Assembly (NCBI GenBank): GCA_037974965.1
Contig: JBBPFI010000007.1
Coordinates: 1,364,001-1,428,000 of the forward strand
Reading direction: 5' to 3'
Origin: Dacryopinax spathularia
Lineage: Eukaryota > Basidiomycota > Dacrymycetes > Dacrymycetales > Dacrymycetaceae
Length of the DNA: 64,000 nt
Shown here one piece after another: positions 23,391 through 35,372 of the stretch. The position numbers and the translations under genes were made by a program. The notes below the pieces were generated by a model that saw only the letters and a program-made list of their open reading frames with translations, ran no database searches and was not told the DNA's origin. Positions within the stretch are counted from its first letter, which is position 1. Each line of letters begins with the position of its first letter.

Positions 23391-23415
23391 CGCGCACCTA
23401 CACTGGCGAGTACAG
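23391..23415 (-). repeat. Right terminal inverted repeat of the pogo-like element
   Basis: Exact reverse complement of the left repeat, followed by TA at 23416-23417. Confidence 0.93.
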
Positions 23416-23417
23416 TA

Positions 23418-25757
23418 CTGTAACACGCAGCTTCAGTCCTCTTTAAGCGCTGCAGGATAGCTTCTTTATCCGCCTCACACGTGATCTATGCGCTGGCAGT
23501 CTCGAAACTGGTTGATTGTTCTCAACTCTAGCAAAACGGGCGTGCTGGCGACGTTACAGGGATTTTTGCCACGAATGAACCAGCTACAGAGATCCGCATA
23601 CCATCGGCTTCCAGTCCTGGTCAGCCGTTGTACAAGTACAAGACACGGTCAACCCTGCTTCATAGCTTCTACACAGAAGTTCCACAAAGCAGAAGCCCTC
23701 CAAACGAGCTTCCTTGGCGCTCTTTGCTGGACGCCGCTGCTACAACGCCGGCAAGATTACACCTCACCATATTGATCATTATCATCGATCTTCGCGAATT
23801 AACATTGTTGACACCGAACCAAGATTCTCTATAAGAGCGATGAGCTGGCGGTGTTGATATCAGAGGCTCTTTGCCAGTCGTATCCAGACTGCCTTCGGCT
23901 GGGCTCTTGCGTCTTCTTCATGCACATATTTACGAGCTTGCTGCGCCTTCCGGCTGCAGACTCGACTGCCCCTATATCGTCAGAGCGACCGAAAGAAGGC
24001 GATGTGTTGACAGGGATGCGAAGTAGGCCAATACCTCGGCTTGCCAGCTAGGCGGCCGTGAGGCGCAGGGTGTTCACACAGCTCACTATGTAGAGTTGAC
24101 GTTGTCGGCTGAATGGAGTTTGTAGCTTCCTGTTAAGCCCCTATCAACCCTCCAGCCCCGAGGCGAGCGACTTGTTTGTTGTCCGTTGTGCAAGACCAGG
24201 AGCAGGATGCAGAAACGATGTGCGAATCCGGAAGGTCGTTGCTTATCTCCACGATTGCTGCTGCGGTTGACAGCGGCCGATACGTGCACCAACCTGATCG
24301 TCGGTCCCTGATTTCCGCCTGGGGTATTCCACGAGATTCCCAGAAGAGACATAGGAAGTAAGAATGGAGGTTCTGAAACGCGGTTTTGTCCTGACGGGGA
24401 CGTGTGCGAGCCATGACGAGCCGCGGTCATGGGACGCGCCGGCTTATCGCTTTATAAGCTCAGGGCTAGGCTGCTCTGTAGTACGTAGTGAGCAGTCGCG
24501 AAGGCAAAGTCCTGAGTAAGGAAGGCCGCGGTGCGGCGGATGCTGTAGGATCAGATAGGCATAACGGATGATGACGAAACTGCCAACGGGCAGCGTTTGC
24601 GGGCGTTTTGGATGAGCTATGCAGCGTAGAAATGGCAAGACTGTGGCGATATCTGTCGGCATAGGCTGGGTATTTCCCAAGGGCTTTCATTGCCTGTGGG
24701 TAATGTATACCGGCCCGTTTTGCGGGAGCACAGGTTTCCCCATCAAGGGCACGTTCGCGAGCGACCGGCTGGCGTAAGAGATGTACAGAAATCACGTCAC
24801 GTGATGCTGAGGCTGCATGGGTTTGGCTCATGATACGAATCGAGCCGAGGCGTCGCAAGAGGGGAAAAGATGCCGAGGCGGAGGAGAGGTGGGGCTTGCT
24901 TTGACGATCAGGCAAATTCAGCGAAACGGAACGGGATTGGCCCGAGAGGAGAAAGGCCCCTAGTGCGGACGGACGACCCGGCGAGGGGGCTTGAACTGGT
25001 ATGCAAGGTTCCGACCTGGATGAATATGAAGGTCGCAAGGTAAAATACTCGGGGCGTGGCCGAGGAGAGGACAAGGGACATGTATTGGAGCGACGGGGAA
25101 GAGGGGGAAGGGAAGGGAGAGGTGTACGGGAAGCGGGTGTATGGATGGTCCGTGCGCGAAAGGGAGTAAGAAGGACGCCTTTGCCGTCACTCGCCTGTCG
25201 CCAGCGACCCACCGCTTTGCACCCCCAAGGCTTACGGTGACCCATCCGAGGCCGGGTGCGCGTGCTGACGATCTCTGCCTATGGGCTTGTCCCAGACCAA
25301 CGCAGGGCCCCCCTTGCCACGGATACAACTTGGGTGCTCCCCATGCAACCCCTTCCTCTTTTATCGCGCAAATCAAGGTTAGGTTGCTAGCTAATACATG
25401 ATACAACGATAGTAGATCAGCAAAAGAGGGTACAGGAGTATTATGTCAAGCTGATAGCTCGGTCGATAGCGTGATGCGAAAGGCAGGAATTTGAAGCGAA
25501 TGGATCGGGGGAGCGAAGAGTAGTACGCAGCCCACAGGCGGACCGGGAGCAGGCAGGGAGAGTCTCCCCCCGTACCTGCATAGCACTGGTCTACCCATTC
25601 CACCCTTCTTCACGTCTCCCCCTTCTCCCCCGTACCTCCCTACACGCTCACCATATCGCCTCCTCCCCATCGCCCACCATTCACCACCATCTTGTTCTCT
25701 TTCTCTCTTCGACAACGTCGTCCTTGACATAGCGACTCATCGTCGTCCTAGTCGTCG
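23418..25757. other. Long gene-free stretch before the LAMMER kinase gene
   Basis: About 2.3 kb without a recognisable gene. Several medium open frames exist, the longest on the minus strand at about 24466-25245. They are compositionally biased and show no domain or convincing splice pattern. The part nearest 25758 is pyrimidine-rich and probably the promoter and 5' leader of the kinase gene. Confidence 0.4.
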
Positions 25758-28386
25758 ATGCATGTTCAAGTTCGCCAGCCTGTCCCCATCCATCTTCCCG
25801 CCCCCTATCCCACCCACCAACCACAGTCACCCCGGTATCGTGCACTAGGCTTGCAGTACACCAACGGCTACGCAGACCCGTACGCCTCGCCGTACTACAC
25901 AAACCCGCCTCAGCTGCAGTTCATCACACCCCCAACTTCAGCTGTCTCAACCACGGGCGGCTCATTCAGCGCTCCACAGGTCACTGACCACAATCAACAT
26001 CACCAGCAATACGGTTCAAGCCAGCGTCATTACGGCTCAACCGCAGGAAGCACCTACCATCCAGCGTCAAGCTCGAGCAGCGCTTATTCTAGCTACGACC
26101 GCGACGGAGACCGGTCAAGCATACGGAGTCGAGGGGACGATTACCGAGACCACCTTGATAGCACACCAACCTACTCGCGCCCATACAACGATCGGCACTA
26201 TCAACCGCCTTCCGCACACCCACTTTCTGCGGTCAGCAACTACGATTCGCCCGTCAGCACGTCACAGCGTCTCTACGGTCAACAATCGGCGTTGACACCC
26301 ATCAACACCTCTTCCTCCGCATTGTCCCACCAGTCCCGCGCATCGCTCCAAAACATCCTCAACCCCTCCCCGGTCGAACCCGTTTCGGCCCACTCTTACG
26401 CGACTTACGCCGTTCCTCCTCCCTACCCCAATTCTTACGACGATATGGCTGCTCAAACAGCAACCACGACCGTCTACACAAATGGCAACAGCAATGGCGC
26501 CGCTGCGAGGAAGCGAAAACGGGTCCTCCAGCAGCAGTCATTCAGCTGGACGACGGAGGAGCAGGTGGACTCAAGTGGCCGACGCCGGGAGGTGATCGTG
26601 CTTGAGGATACACCTTCACCATCCAACGTCATCGGTCTTGTCGATGGGCAAGCAAACGGCTATGCCGACAGCTATTATGCCAACGACCAGGCGGACTTAC
26701 GAGAGGTCAAAACCCTTCCTCGACGCGCAGCACGGACAGGGAGAGTCCAAGCAGAGTCGTCGAACGGGTACCTCAAGAACGGTGTCGAAGAGGCTGTCGT
26801 TCAGCCGGCAAAGCGGCGACGAGTAGGCGCTGCTGGCGAGGCTGTAGTGAGCCGGAAGGGCAAAGCCCAAGAAGATGACCCGTGGAAAGAGCGAAAAGAC
26901 GTGAGTTCCGCGTTAGGACTGTTTCTTGATGTATGCTGACACGTCGGTAGCCCGCCGTTCCGCCATCGTGCGACGATAAGGAAGGCCACTATATCATAAC
27001 TCCGGGCGACTGCATCGGTAACGACCGTCGATGTATGCTATTCTATCTGAGGATGCGAACTATGCTGACTGGTTTCTCCAGATAAAATCGTTCGCCTGCT
27101 TGGTCAAGGTACCTTCGGCAAGGTCGTCGAGGCGCAAGACTTGCAATCACCTCGGCGTGAGCGCAAGGTAGCCGTCAAGATCATTCGTGCTATCCAGAAG
27201 TATCGCGATGCCAGCAAGATCGAAGTGCGCGTTCTGGAGCGTTTAAAGCAGGCCGATCCGACAAACATCCAGTACGTTCTTCTGTTGCACATTTACGCTT
27301 AGCAAAGCTGACAAATCTATAAGTCAATGTATTCACGCTGAGCAAGTCTTCGACTTCCGGAACCATGTCTGCATTGTCTCCGAGCTGCTCGGGATGTGCG
27401 TCTATGACTTCTTGAAGGAGAACGAGTTCCAGCCGTTCCCGAGGGATCATATCCACAGCTTCGCACAGCAGTTGTTGGATAGCGTTGCATGTGAGTACAT
27501 CATTTTGCCATTCATGACTTGAGCTGATGAGCAATGTAGTCTTGCATTCGCAGGGGCTGGTACATACCGACCTGAAGCCGGAGAATATCCTGCTAGTAAA
27601 TCATGCATCTAAGCAGATCTGCGTAGCAGAGGCTACAAGGGTAAGATTCTTTCTCATATCCTTAGAGTGTATCGCCTGACATCTCGTCCAGCGGCAACCC
27701 GCCCAATACCGCAAGATCCTGCTGGATACCAAGATCCGACTAATCGACTTCGGCAGCGCGACCTTCGAGTCCGAATACCACAGCTCAGTCGTATCAACAC
27801 GGCACTACCGCGCACCAGAGATCATCCTCGGTATGGGCTGGTCATACCCCTGCGACGCCTACTCGATAGGGTGCATCTTGGTCGAGTTCTATACTGGGAC
27901 GGCGTTGTTCCAGACGCACGATAATGTCGAGCATCTGGCGATGATGGAAGTTGTGATGGGCGCTATGCCCACGACTTTCAAGAATATTGGAAGGTACGTC
28001 TTGTCTTCTCTGCTGCATTGTTCGGAGACTGACAGGTTTCGTGCAGGAAAAATAAGCCGGAATTCTTCAAGTCGAACGGTGCTTTGGATTGGCCGAAAGC
28101 CCGCGCATCTAAAGCCTCCAAGCGAGACGTGTCCAAAATGAAGCCGCTAGAGGTTAGTAACTTCTCCTATCATCGGTCCGACTTCTCTGACCCTTTGCTT
28201 CAGCAAATCATAAACCCAAATAAGGACGACGCCAACAAGCGGTTCTGCGAACTGGTGAAGGAGCTGTTGGCCTTTGATCCCAAACAGCGCATACGAGTGC
28301 GGGACGCGCTCGCATCGCCCTTCATGCGGATGACGGTGCCGGCAGAATCCGAGAAACTGATGTCTCGATGGAACGGGCATCCTTGA
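25758..28386 (+). CDS. lkh1: LAMMER-type dual-specificity protein kinase
   Basis: Eight exons (25758-26900, 26951-27017, 27082-27271, 27324-27490, 27540-27640, 27692-27993, 28047-28152, 28204-28386) give 752 residues. The first ~400 are disordered and rich in Ser, Tyr, His and Gln, with basic patches (RKRKR) that could direct nuclear import. The kinase domain starts near 404 with the glycine loop GQGTFGKV and continues with VAVKII. Its catalytic loop HTDLKPEN replaces the usual HRD, as in LAMMER/CLK kinases, and IDFGSA follows. The hallmark EHLAMME motif is at 636-642. LAMMER kinases phosphorylate SR splicing factors and regulators of growth, flocculation and stress. Relatives are S. pombe Lkh1 and yeast Kns1. 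Confidence 0.95.
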
Positions 28387-29383
28387 CGTGCCTGCTGCAC
28401 TCATTATTGTTGTTGTTGATCGCGCCGACGGAGCATCATCCTGAAGCTCAGTGGTCGTCAGCGCTTCTCACACACACTTGTACTTCTCTTGCATCCTCAT
28501 CTCGGCTCGGCTCGCGCTTGGCATCTCCCCATTTCTTCTTCACCTTGGTCGCTGGCTGCTCCTGTTGCTGCTGCCGCAAAACTTCCACCACCCTTCGATT
28601 TCTTTATGTCTCCTATCTCGTATCATTCTCCCTTGTTCTTTCTTCAAGTATCCCTACCGCTCACACCGGTACATACCACCAACCCCGCAAAACGTACCCT
28701 TCTTCTCCATCATCTGTTGCTTGGTCTCGTTCTAGACAAGAAAACTGGTCGCGGTCGCGGTTTACGATGTCGTTTGGTGTTGGGGCATCGAGCAACCGAT
28801 GCGCACCAGCTCGCAGCCGCGCAGGCAAGCAGATTGGTCGGCTTGGGCCGACGATATTGTTGCGACCGAGCGGCCTGGCGAGCGACGGCAGTGTAACGAT
28901 TAGGCGAAGGAACAAGCGATGGAGATCCCCGCATAGAATGTATGAATATGTATGCCGTCAAGGCTTGCGCGAATGGGGTCGAGGCGATTCGTTTCGATTT
29001 GTCAAATGATAACCTCGACCGCTCTGCCAAATGCGTGATCAGCCACGACGTCGGAAGGCACTCGGAATAATAAAATAACGGATTGCTCGCTTTTACAGGA
29101 TATCTTTGGAACAAGGTATCTAATTACTCTGAGGGATCATAACTGACAGCCCCAATGTAGCAGCTTGATGGGTGCACCAACAGCACACTCGGCTAACGCC
29201 TAGCCAGCAAACTCCTCGCACACCCACCCCTCCGGTATTGATCGTACGTCAAGGCCTTTAGCCTCCCACCCACAGCGCCAACCCACCCTGCGTTGCAGGC
29301 AGCGCGGTCATCAACATTCCAGCATTACCGCAAATGGCATACAGCCGCCTTTACGACACGCCACCCATATCCCCCAACTCTGC
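28387..29383. other. Convergent intergenic region between the kinase and ARV1 genes
   Basis: Nearly 1 kb between two 3' ends. A plus-strand open frame to about 29009 continues past the kinase stop in another phase and has no domain. It probably holds both 3' UTRs. Confidence 0.4.
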
Positions 29384-30554
29384 TCAGCCCTCAACCCAGC
29401 CCTCCAACAACCCCCGGACCAACCCCTCCACCCCCCACCCGAGCAAAACGACTCCAGTAGTCAAAATAGGCTGACAGTCCAGCACCACCCTGAGCCCAAA
29501 GCCCGCCGAGAAGCCTCCGAGAAGATGACGGATTATCCAGCTTCTATCCAGTTTGTTGTCCGACAGTATATCTGGCGAGATGTAGGACGCGAGGAAGTCC
29601 GGCAGGAGAGGAAGAGCAGAGAGCGGGGATGGCGAGGAAGAGGAGGCGAAGGAAGATGTGGTGGGGGAAGGGGAGGAGGTGTGCCAGATTGAGAGCAGGA
29701 GGAGGAGGAAGAGCTTTGTGAGGGAGGAGTAAAGAAGGGAGAGGGATATCCTCGTCGCTCTGTCCGAATGTCATGTCAGAAGTAGCTGGAGAGGAGGATG
29801 GACTCACGTCGGCTCCGTGTAACCTTCCTTCTTCTCATCTGCCTTCGGCTGCCCGAACAGCCTTAGCAAGCGCAGCACGACCCAGCTAGCGAGGATAACG
29901 CTCGCATGAAAAGCCACTGTCTCTAACCCCTCTCATCAGCACCTCCCTCCTATCCAAAACGCCAGACTCACCTAGAAAGCAAGCCACAAACGTTCGTCCT
30001 AAGGAGACAGCTGCCTCTCTAGTCCATGCATAGTCTTCCACCGCGTATGGGCGTCGCTCTGTCCCCCAGACTCCGAGCCCTTTGTGCCGACGGTTGTCAG
30101 ACCACCTGATAAATGCGTCCACCGCGACTAGGGCTAGGCCGAGTTTCCATAATATATCCCAATCGCTCTACCACACCCACTTAGTACTACACCAATGCAA
30201 TGAGGGGAAAGATAGGTAGGAGACGTACAGCAGAGTCCGAAGCGTCCACGGGCACTTCCTTCCCGTCTCTGTCCAGCCTCCTAGGAGGGGCAGCGTGGTT
30301 GTACAGCAGATGTCGGTATACGTCCCTCTTGAGCAGGATCAGGTCGAGTAGGACTATTAGGGGGTCATGTTCCACATAAGGGTCGGCAAAGTTGTGACAT
30401 TCTGGCTAGTATCTGCATCAGCCGTGGCTCAGGACGGTCCGGCGAAGCGGATAGACGGGGGACGCACACATTGCTCGAGCCGTAAGTTATATTTACTTGG
30501 ATAGAGAGTGTAGAGATGCGGCACGGGGTGGGTGCAGGTCGTGCAGATTGGCAT
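29384..30554 (-). CDS. ARV1: ARV1-family sterol/lipid homeostasis protein
   Basis: Five exons (30554-30468, 30405-30229, 30167-29972, 29922-29808, 29759-29384) give 316 residues. The N-terminal Arv1 homology domain is intact. The zinc-binding pairs CTTC and CPEC flank PHLYTLYPSKYNLRLEQ, and NFADPYVEHDPLIVLLDLIL and KRDVYRHLLYN follow. Several hydrophobic segments come after, including one rich in Leu in the last exon. Arv1 is an ER membrane protein needed for sterol distribution and GPI-anchor intermediate transport in yeast. The zinc-site CPEC is split by intron 1 and appears only with the CTAG acceptor at 30406, which supports that join. Confidence 0.93.
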
Positions 30555-30950
30555 TACTGAGTCATCTCTGGTGTTCAACCTTGCCTACAGAGCGCGAGAT
30601 GGTCGACGAGCGGTTCGAGGAGGATCGGCGTTTGGCAATGAAGAGGATCGGCGTTAAGGGAATGGGAGGAAACGGCGATATGACGTCGCAGGTTGTCGGC
30701 TTTTAGGGTTCGGCTTTTAGGCCAGCAGGACATTAAAGCGGGGAAGCCGCTGAAAGCGCCTTTATTGGTGAGGGGTTGGTAAGGTGATGCTTGTGATGGC
30801 GATCAATTAGAACTATTATGAACCGAAAGCTAGAATAGCCAATACGGTCTGAGAGTTAAGTGGCAGTGAACGAGAGAGCAGGTAATGTAATAGCGAAAGC
30901 GGTCTTATCGTTACCCAGAGGATAGCCCTGCATCAGATCCGGCCAATTAG

Positions 30951-31436
30951 TTACAGTAAGGAAATAATAGGGACATCAACCCTTCCCCAAGATCCGACGA
31001 GCCACTCCTCCAGTACAGTAAACGGAAACCCATCCATCCGTCCACAGTACGAGGCGGTACGTAAAGGGAAGCGTGACGATGCGGGTACGGGACCATCCTC
31101 CCGCTCAGTCTGGGCGCGCCGTTGACGTCGGGGCGGACGAGGCGTGCGACACTCCCGGATTTGGGTTATGGCCTGTTCATATGACTTGTAGGCCGACCTC
31201 AAGGCCACTACTGTAGGCTGCATCTCCTCCTCCTGTATCTGAACGACTATGAACTCGATTGCTTGTATAACTGCAACTGCTTGAACGTTATTGGCAGCTA
31301 CGAATTGTACCGGAATTGACAATGGCGTACGTCCGCCTAGTGCTGCGAGTGTGTAGGGCTGCTCTGACGCTGGACTCGGGAGAAGCGAGCAGCTCCTCAA
31401 GGACGAACCGACAACTGTAACACCAACAATAATCAC
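30951..31436 (-). CDS. Possible small hypothetical protein
   Basis: An open frame of 161 codons on the minus strand between the ARV1 promoter and the WD40 gene. A central stretch (NNVQAVAVIQAIEFIVVQ, then RSAYKSYEQAITQIREC) could form amphipathic helices. No family is recognised and no introns are evident. It overlaps the likely 5' region of the plus-strand WD40 gene, so it may be a chance frame. The rest of 30555-31538 shows nothing else. Confidence 0.25.
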   Translation of the reverse strand: MIIVGVTVVGSSLRSCSLLPSPASEQPYTLAALGGRTPLSIPVQFVAANNVQAVAVIQAIEFIVVQIQEEEMQPTVVALRSAYKSYEQAITQIRECRTPRPPRRQRRAQTEREDGPVPASSRFPLRTASYCGRMDGFPFTVLEEWLVGSWGRVDVPIISLL

Positions 31437-31538
31437 TTCACATCATCGGTATATCTCGCCTCCGTCCCCTCTCCCTTTCCTGCTCCCTGCCTTGCCTCTC
31501 CGTCCCCGCTGCTTGGACGATGCTGACCATGCACACAG

Positions 31539-33365
31539 GGAACTACGCGACCTCCTCGTCTGCCCCGAAGAGAGGGGCAAGCTCTTCTACATCCGCCACA
31601 CCTCTCTTTTCGCACACGATATCCTCTCTCCTTCCCCAGACGGGGAATGTCAAGCCGAACAAGTCTGCGACCTGCGGTTTCATCCCGTCTGTCTCTCATA
31701 CGGGTACGCTTCCCTCTTCCTCTCGCTCTCCCTGTCTCCTCTCGTCAGGGTGCCTTGCGGCGACGGCATAGAAGCTGCGTGCTGACGCTCGCATGTTGTG
31801 TAGGGCGGGTCTGTTGGCAGCGGGAGGACTCCACTCAGAGCTAGCGATCAGGCCGCTGCACTCTACTCGCTGGTGCGCCGCCTCCCCTAGGAGCACCAGT
31901 GAGCAGCGCGCACTCACACCTCCTCCTCTGCGTGCCAACAGGACATACACCACCTCACTCTCGAAATCGATCAATAACTCCCTGCTCGTCACCGATGCGA
32001 GGCTGCCGGGGGATCCTTATTCGAGCGTGGGAAGGGGCTGGGGAGAGAGCGGGGAGAGAGGGGGGAGGACGAGGTTGTGGGTGAGCAATAATGACCATAC
32101 GCTCACCGCGTACGAGGTGTGGATCGAGCCGGATCCCATTGACTCGCCGGACGCGGCCGGGACGGGCGACAGTGCTGGGAGCGCTGCTGGGCCTGGGGCT
32201 GTAGGAGCGGCGGGAGGAGAAGGAGGAGGATGTAGGATGGAGCTGAGCGGGTCTATAAGGTTGCCAACGGCTTTGAACCATGGTCCGCCTCTTTCTCTCC
32301 CCTCCCCGCTTGTGTGAGGCGCTAATTGGATGGTGGTTTGTAGCTTCGCTCGCGCCGGATGGACGGACAATGCTCGCTGTGGGGGATACGCCGGACGTAT
32401 TCGTCCTTAACGTGGAGGGAGGGGCAGGGACGACTATGAAGCTCACTACGACACTCGAAGGTGCGCTCTCTCCCTCTTACGCGCTAGGCGCGTCGGAGCG
32501 GCGAAACGGGACTGATGGTTGTAATGTTTAGCGGCAGATGCATCATTCTCGACCGCCTGGTCTCCGGACGGCAGAAAGTTTGCGGTCTCATCCCAGAGTA
32601 CGTCTCACCTCCTCCTCCCATATCCCGCCTAGCGGCTGATAAGTGTCGCCGTGCAGACGGGCAGGTGATGGTATGGGACGTCAGGTCCACAAAGCCTTTA
32701 GCGAAATTCTGCTCGAGTCGGGCTGGGGCGTCGACCAGGGCTGTGAAGTTTACGCCCCCTGGGGCGCCGCAGGAGTTGCTTGCTTTTGCTGAGGTACGTG
32801 CACACTTTGCTATAAGAGAGACAGGCTGTTGTGCTGATGAGCTGAGTAGGGCTCGAGCAACCTACACGTCGTCGACGCCCAGACGTTTACGACTCACAAA
32901 ACGTACACCGTCCCGCCTATCCAGTCCCCCTCCTCGCCTTCCCTCCTACGAACCAAACGATTCCTCCCCTCCCCCTCTGCTTCAGCCTCAACACAAGCCG
33001 CACAAGCCCCAGCACAACCTGCGCAAGAAACGACCATCCCCATCCGGCGCACCTACACGCCCGCGCACCTCCTCCTCTCCTCCCTCCACCTAGCGCACTA
33101 CGCCCACCCCTCCTCGCCCCCTCCCCGCTCGCGCTCGCACGCATACACGGCCCAGCTGTACGCCGACCTCCTTATGCCAATAGACTACAAGCCGCCCGTG
33201 CCGTGGTATGTGAGCGGATATGGGAGCTGTCAGGATCCGGAGATTACGGGCGTTTGTTGGGACCCGACGGGGAGATGGGTGTATGTGGGTACGGAGGGGA
33301 GTGTGGTGGAGTGGGAGGTTGCCCGGCCCGAGAGGAGGTGGTGGGATGATGTGCAGTTTGCGTGA
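31539..33365 (+). CDS. WD40 repeat protein, DUF2415 type (5' exon unresolved)
   Basis: Seven exons recognised (31539-31703, 31804-31872, 31942-32282, 32344-32460, 32538-32597, 32657-32793, 32850-33365) encode 468 residues to the stop. The N-terminus reads ELRDLLVCPEERGKLFYIRH. Beta-propeller blades follow, including LAAGGLHSELAIRPL, SINNSLLVTDARL, ASLAPDGRTMLAVGD, STAWSPDGRKFAV, GQVMVWDVRSTKPLAKF and ITGVCWDPTGRWVYVGT. This order matches fungal DUF2415 WD40 proteins, whose role is poorly known. The first exon is not certain. An ATG-GC at 31322-31326 followed by a GT donor would join in phase to give MAELRDLLVCP, but that intron would be over 200 bases. Confidence 0.8.
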
Positions 33366-33700
33366 CGGCGTTGGCTTGGAGTGTATGCGTATGCGTTGTG
33401 CCACAGGGCATGTATGATTTGATGGAGGAGAGCGGTGTATGAGAGGAGGTGTATTCCTGGATTGGTTTGTTGTGCTTTTATTGTAATTCTAATTGAGCCG
33501 TAGCTGGCGTATTTAGCACGATCATGATCAATCAACTTATTATGTACGTTACAGATCCATCCACATGATACACATTCGTTATGTCCCAAAGAAAAGGAAT
33601 ACCGTCCTTCCTTCCTCCTTCCCCTGATCCATTGTCCCATATCCCACATCTTTTATCCTTCGTCCAAGTCCCAAAACCGAGTCCGATCCAACGGCTGACC
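33366..33700. other. Convergent intergenic region
   Basis: Short stretch between the WD40 stop and the DUF2235 gene stop, probably both 3' UTRs. No gene seen. Confidence 0.4.
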
Positions 33701-35372
33701 TCACTCGACCCACTCAACTTTCTCCGGCCATCCCCCGGCCGGCCTATACCCCATCCGCTCCCTCCTCTCCCTCACACTCCCATGCACCCTCGCCCCCTCC
33801 GGGATCCGTCTCGCCCTACCCATATGCAGCTCCAATCCATACACCTGCTTCGCATCCGTGCTGCTTCTCGTATTCGTCAACTGGGGGATATACTCCAGAG
33901 CCCACCAGATACTCCCGGGCGGTAGGGTGTTATGAAGCGTCGCGCATGCCGCTAGGGGGTCGATAGTGTAGGAGGGGCGGAGGGTTGAGAGGGGAACGGA
34001 CTTGAACAGGACTCCGTGCGTGAGGGCTTGGCGGACCATCCATTTGAGTGGGATGATAGAGAGGTTGTACGGTCCTTTCCCTTGCCCTTCCACTTGCTGT
34101 TCGCCAGCAGCAGAGGCGGATGTGGTCATAGCAGCAGGTGCGCCGGGTAACGTAGCGAGCGCAGCAGGATTTGGGGCGGGATCGTCCGGCCAACCACCGC
34201 CGACGTCGCTATGCGTCCCCGCGAACCATACTTCCAGTATGTCGGTCTTGATTTCTTCTTCTCTGGACTGACCAGTTCCCTCCGGGTCAGCTGGGAGGTT
34301 CAGGTCGTGATTGAGGCTGAGGTCTTCTCTGAGGTCGAGCCGGCCGCCGAGGGCGTTAATCTCTTCTTCCTCCGAGAGACTGCCGGACCACAGGTTGTCT
34401 TGGAATCGAACGCGGCGTTCGTCTATGCTCTGTTCACGAGGTCAATGGACGGAACGCAGCAAGGACAGAAAGGACGCACCACAGCATGCCGAAAAACCCT
34501 CACATGCGTATTCCCCTGCGTGAACGGCAGTGTCTGCGGTACAAAGAGGCCGACACTGGAGACCGTATCGAACACACCAATAAACTCGACATGCACCTCC
34601 CTCGAGAAAGTGGCTTTGAACCCCCTGGCTAGGGAGTCGTTGGCGGAGGTACGGGGTTTGGAGAAGATGCGGTAAGCGAAGGGGACGTTACTACTCTTCC
34701 TTATTAGCCCCATTCTTTCGGAGTGCGGCGAGGCAGAGGAAGAGAAGAAGGGAGGGAGGAGGGACGAACTGGAAGTTGCCGGCGCCTAGGAGCCCGACGC
34801 GCTGTAACATCCCCGCCAGCGCTCGACAGATATAACTTCCCCGTGAGAACCCAAACATGTAGATCTTGTCCCCGTCTTGGTACGTGTTCATGAGCCACTT
34901 ATAGGCGTCCGTCACCTGTACCTCTAAATGTCTGTCCGAGCCAACACATATCAGCGTTCACCCCATTCGTTAGAGAGGGAGGGGGAAGGGCGTACGTAGC
35001 GATAGCGAAATCCACCCGCTTCTGAATCGCCACACCCAGGCTATTGACCCCATTCGCCTCACCCGCTCCGATCCCAGGCTGGTAGTAGCATATCTGCTTA
35101 GCGGTAGATTGCTCGAGCAAGCGGAATAGCTTGACGATGTTCGTGTTTGTTTGAGAGGGACCATAGTGGTTCCCAGAGCCGTCGATGCATATTACGAGGT
35201 TGCGGCTTGCTCCGTGAGGCGAGGAATGTGGCTGCGATTGCGAGGGAACGGTGGGTGCGGCTTGGTTTGGAAAATCGCCGTTGATTGCTGAGCTCGCTAG
35301 GGCTGTCATCCTAGATTTTGATATTGTGGGGTATGTCCTGTCCGGTTCTGTGGATACCCTAGTCGGTTCCAA
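33701..35372 (-). CDS. DUF2235 alpha/beta hydrolase (Tle1 phospholipase-like fold)
   Basis: Four exons (35372-34996, 34931-34770, 34690-34480, 34429-33701) give 492 residues. The N-terminal strand and loop NLVICIDGSGNHYG, the nucleophile elbow GFSRGS, the FIGVFDTVSSVG segment, and the C-terminal FAGTHSDVGGGW with Asp and His are all present, so the Ser-Asp-His triad looks complete. FRHAVSIDERRVRFQ is typical of the family, and intron 3 lies inside it, right after FRHAV. Bacterial members include type VI secretion phospholipase effectors. Fungal members are widespread and their substrates are largely unknown, so only a lipase/esterase-type activity can be inferred. No signal peptide is visible. 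Confidence 0.9.

Larger units (their letters stand above)
21004..23415 (+). mobile_element. Complete pogo/Fot1-like DNA transposon
   Basis: A 2412 bp element with perfect 25-bp terminal inverted repeats (21004-21028 and 23391-23415; outer end CTGTACTCGCCAGTG). It is flanked by TA at 21002-21003 and 23416-23417. Subterminal regions at both ends carry repeated GTGCGCA motifs and an inverted pair ATTTTGCTC/GAGCAAAAT, likely transposase-binding sites. The interior holds one three-exon transposase gene with no disruption. Perfect ends and an open gene suggest a young, possibly mobile copy. Confidence 0.93.

Noticed and set aside
24466-25245. Minus-strand open frame of 259 codons
   Set aside because: The sequence is biased to Pro/Ser/Arg with no domain, no paralogue in the window and no supporting splice sites.
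28368-29009. Plus-strand open frame of 213 codons after the LAMMER kinase
   Set aside because: It starts inside the kinase's last exon in another frame and shows only low-complexity Ser/Leu sequence; more likely 3' UTR.
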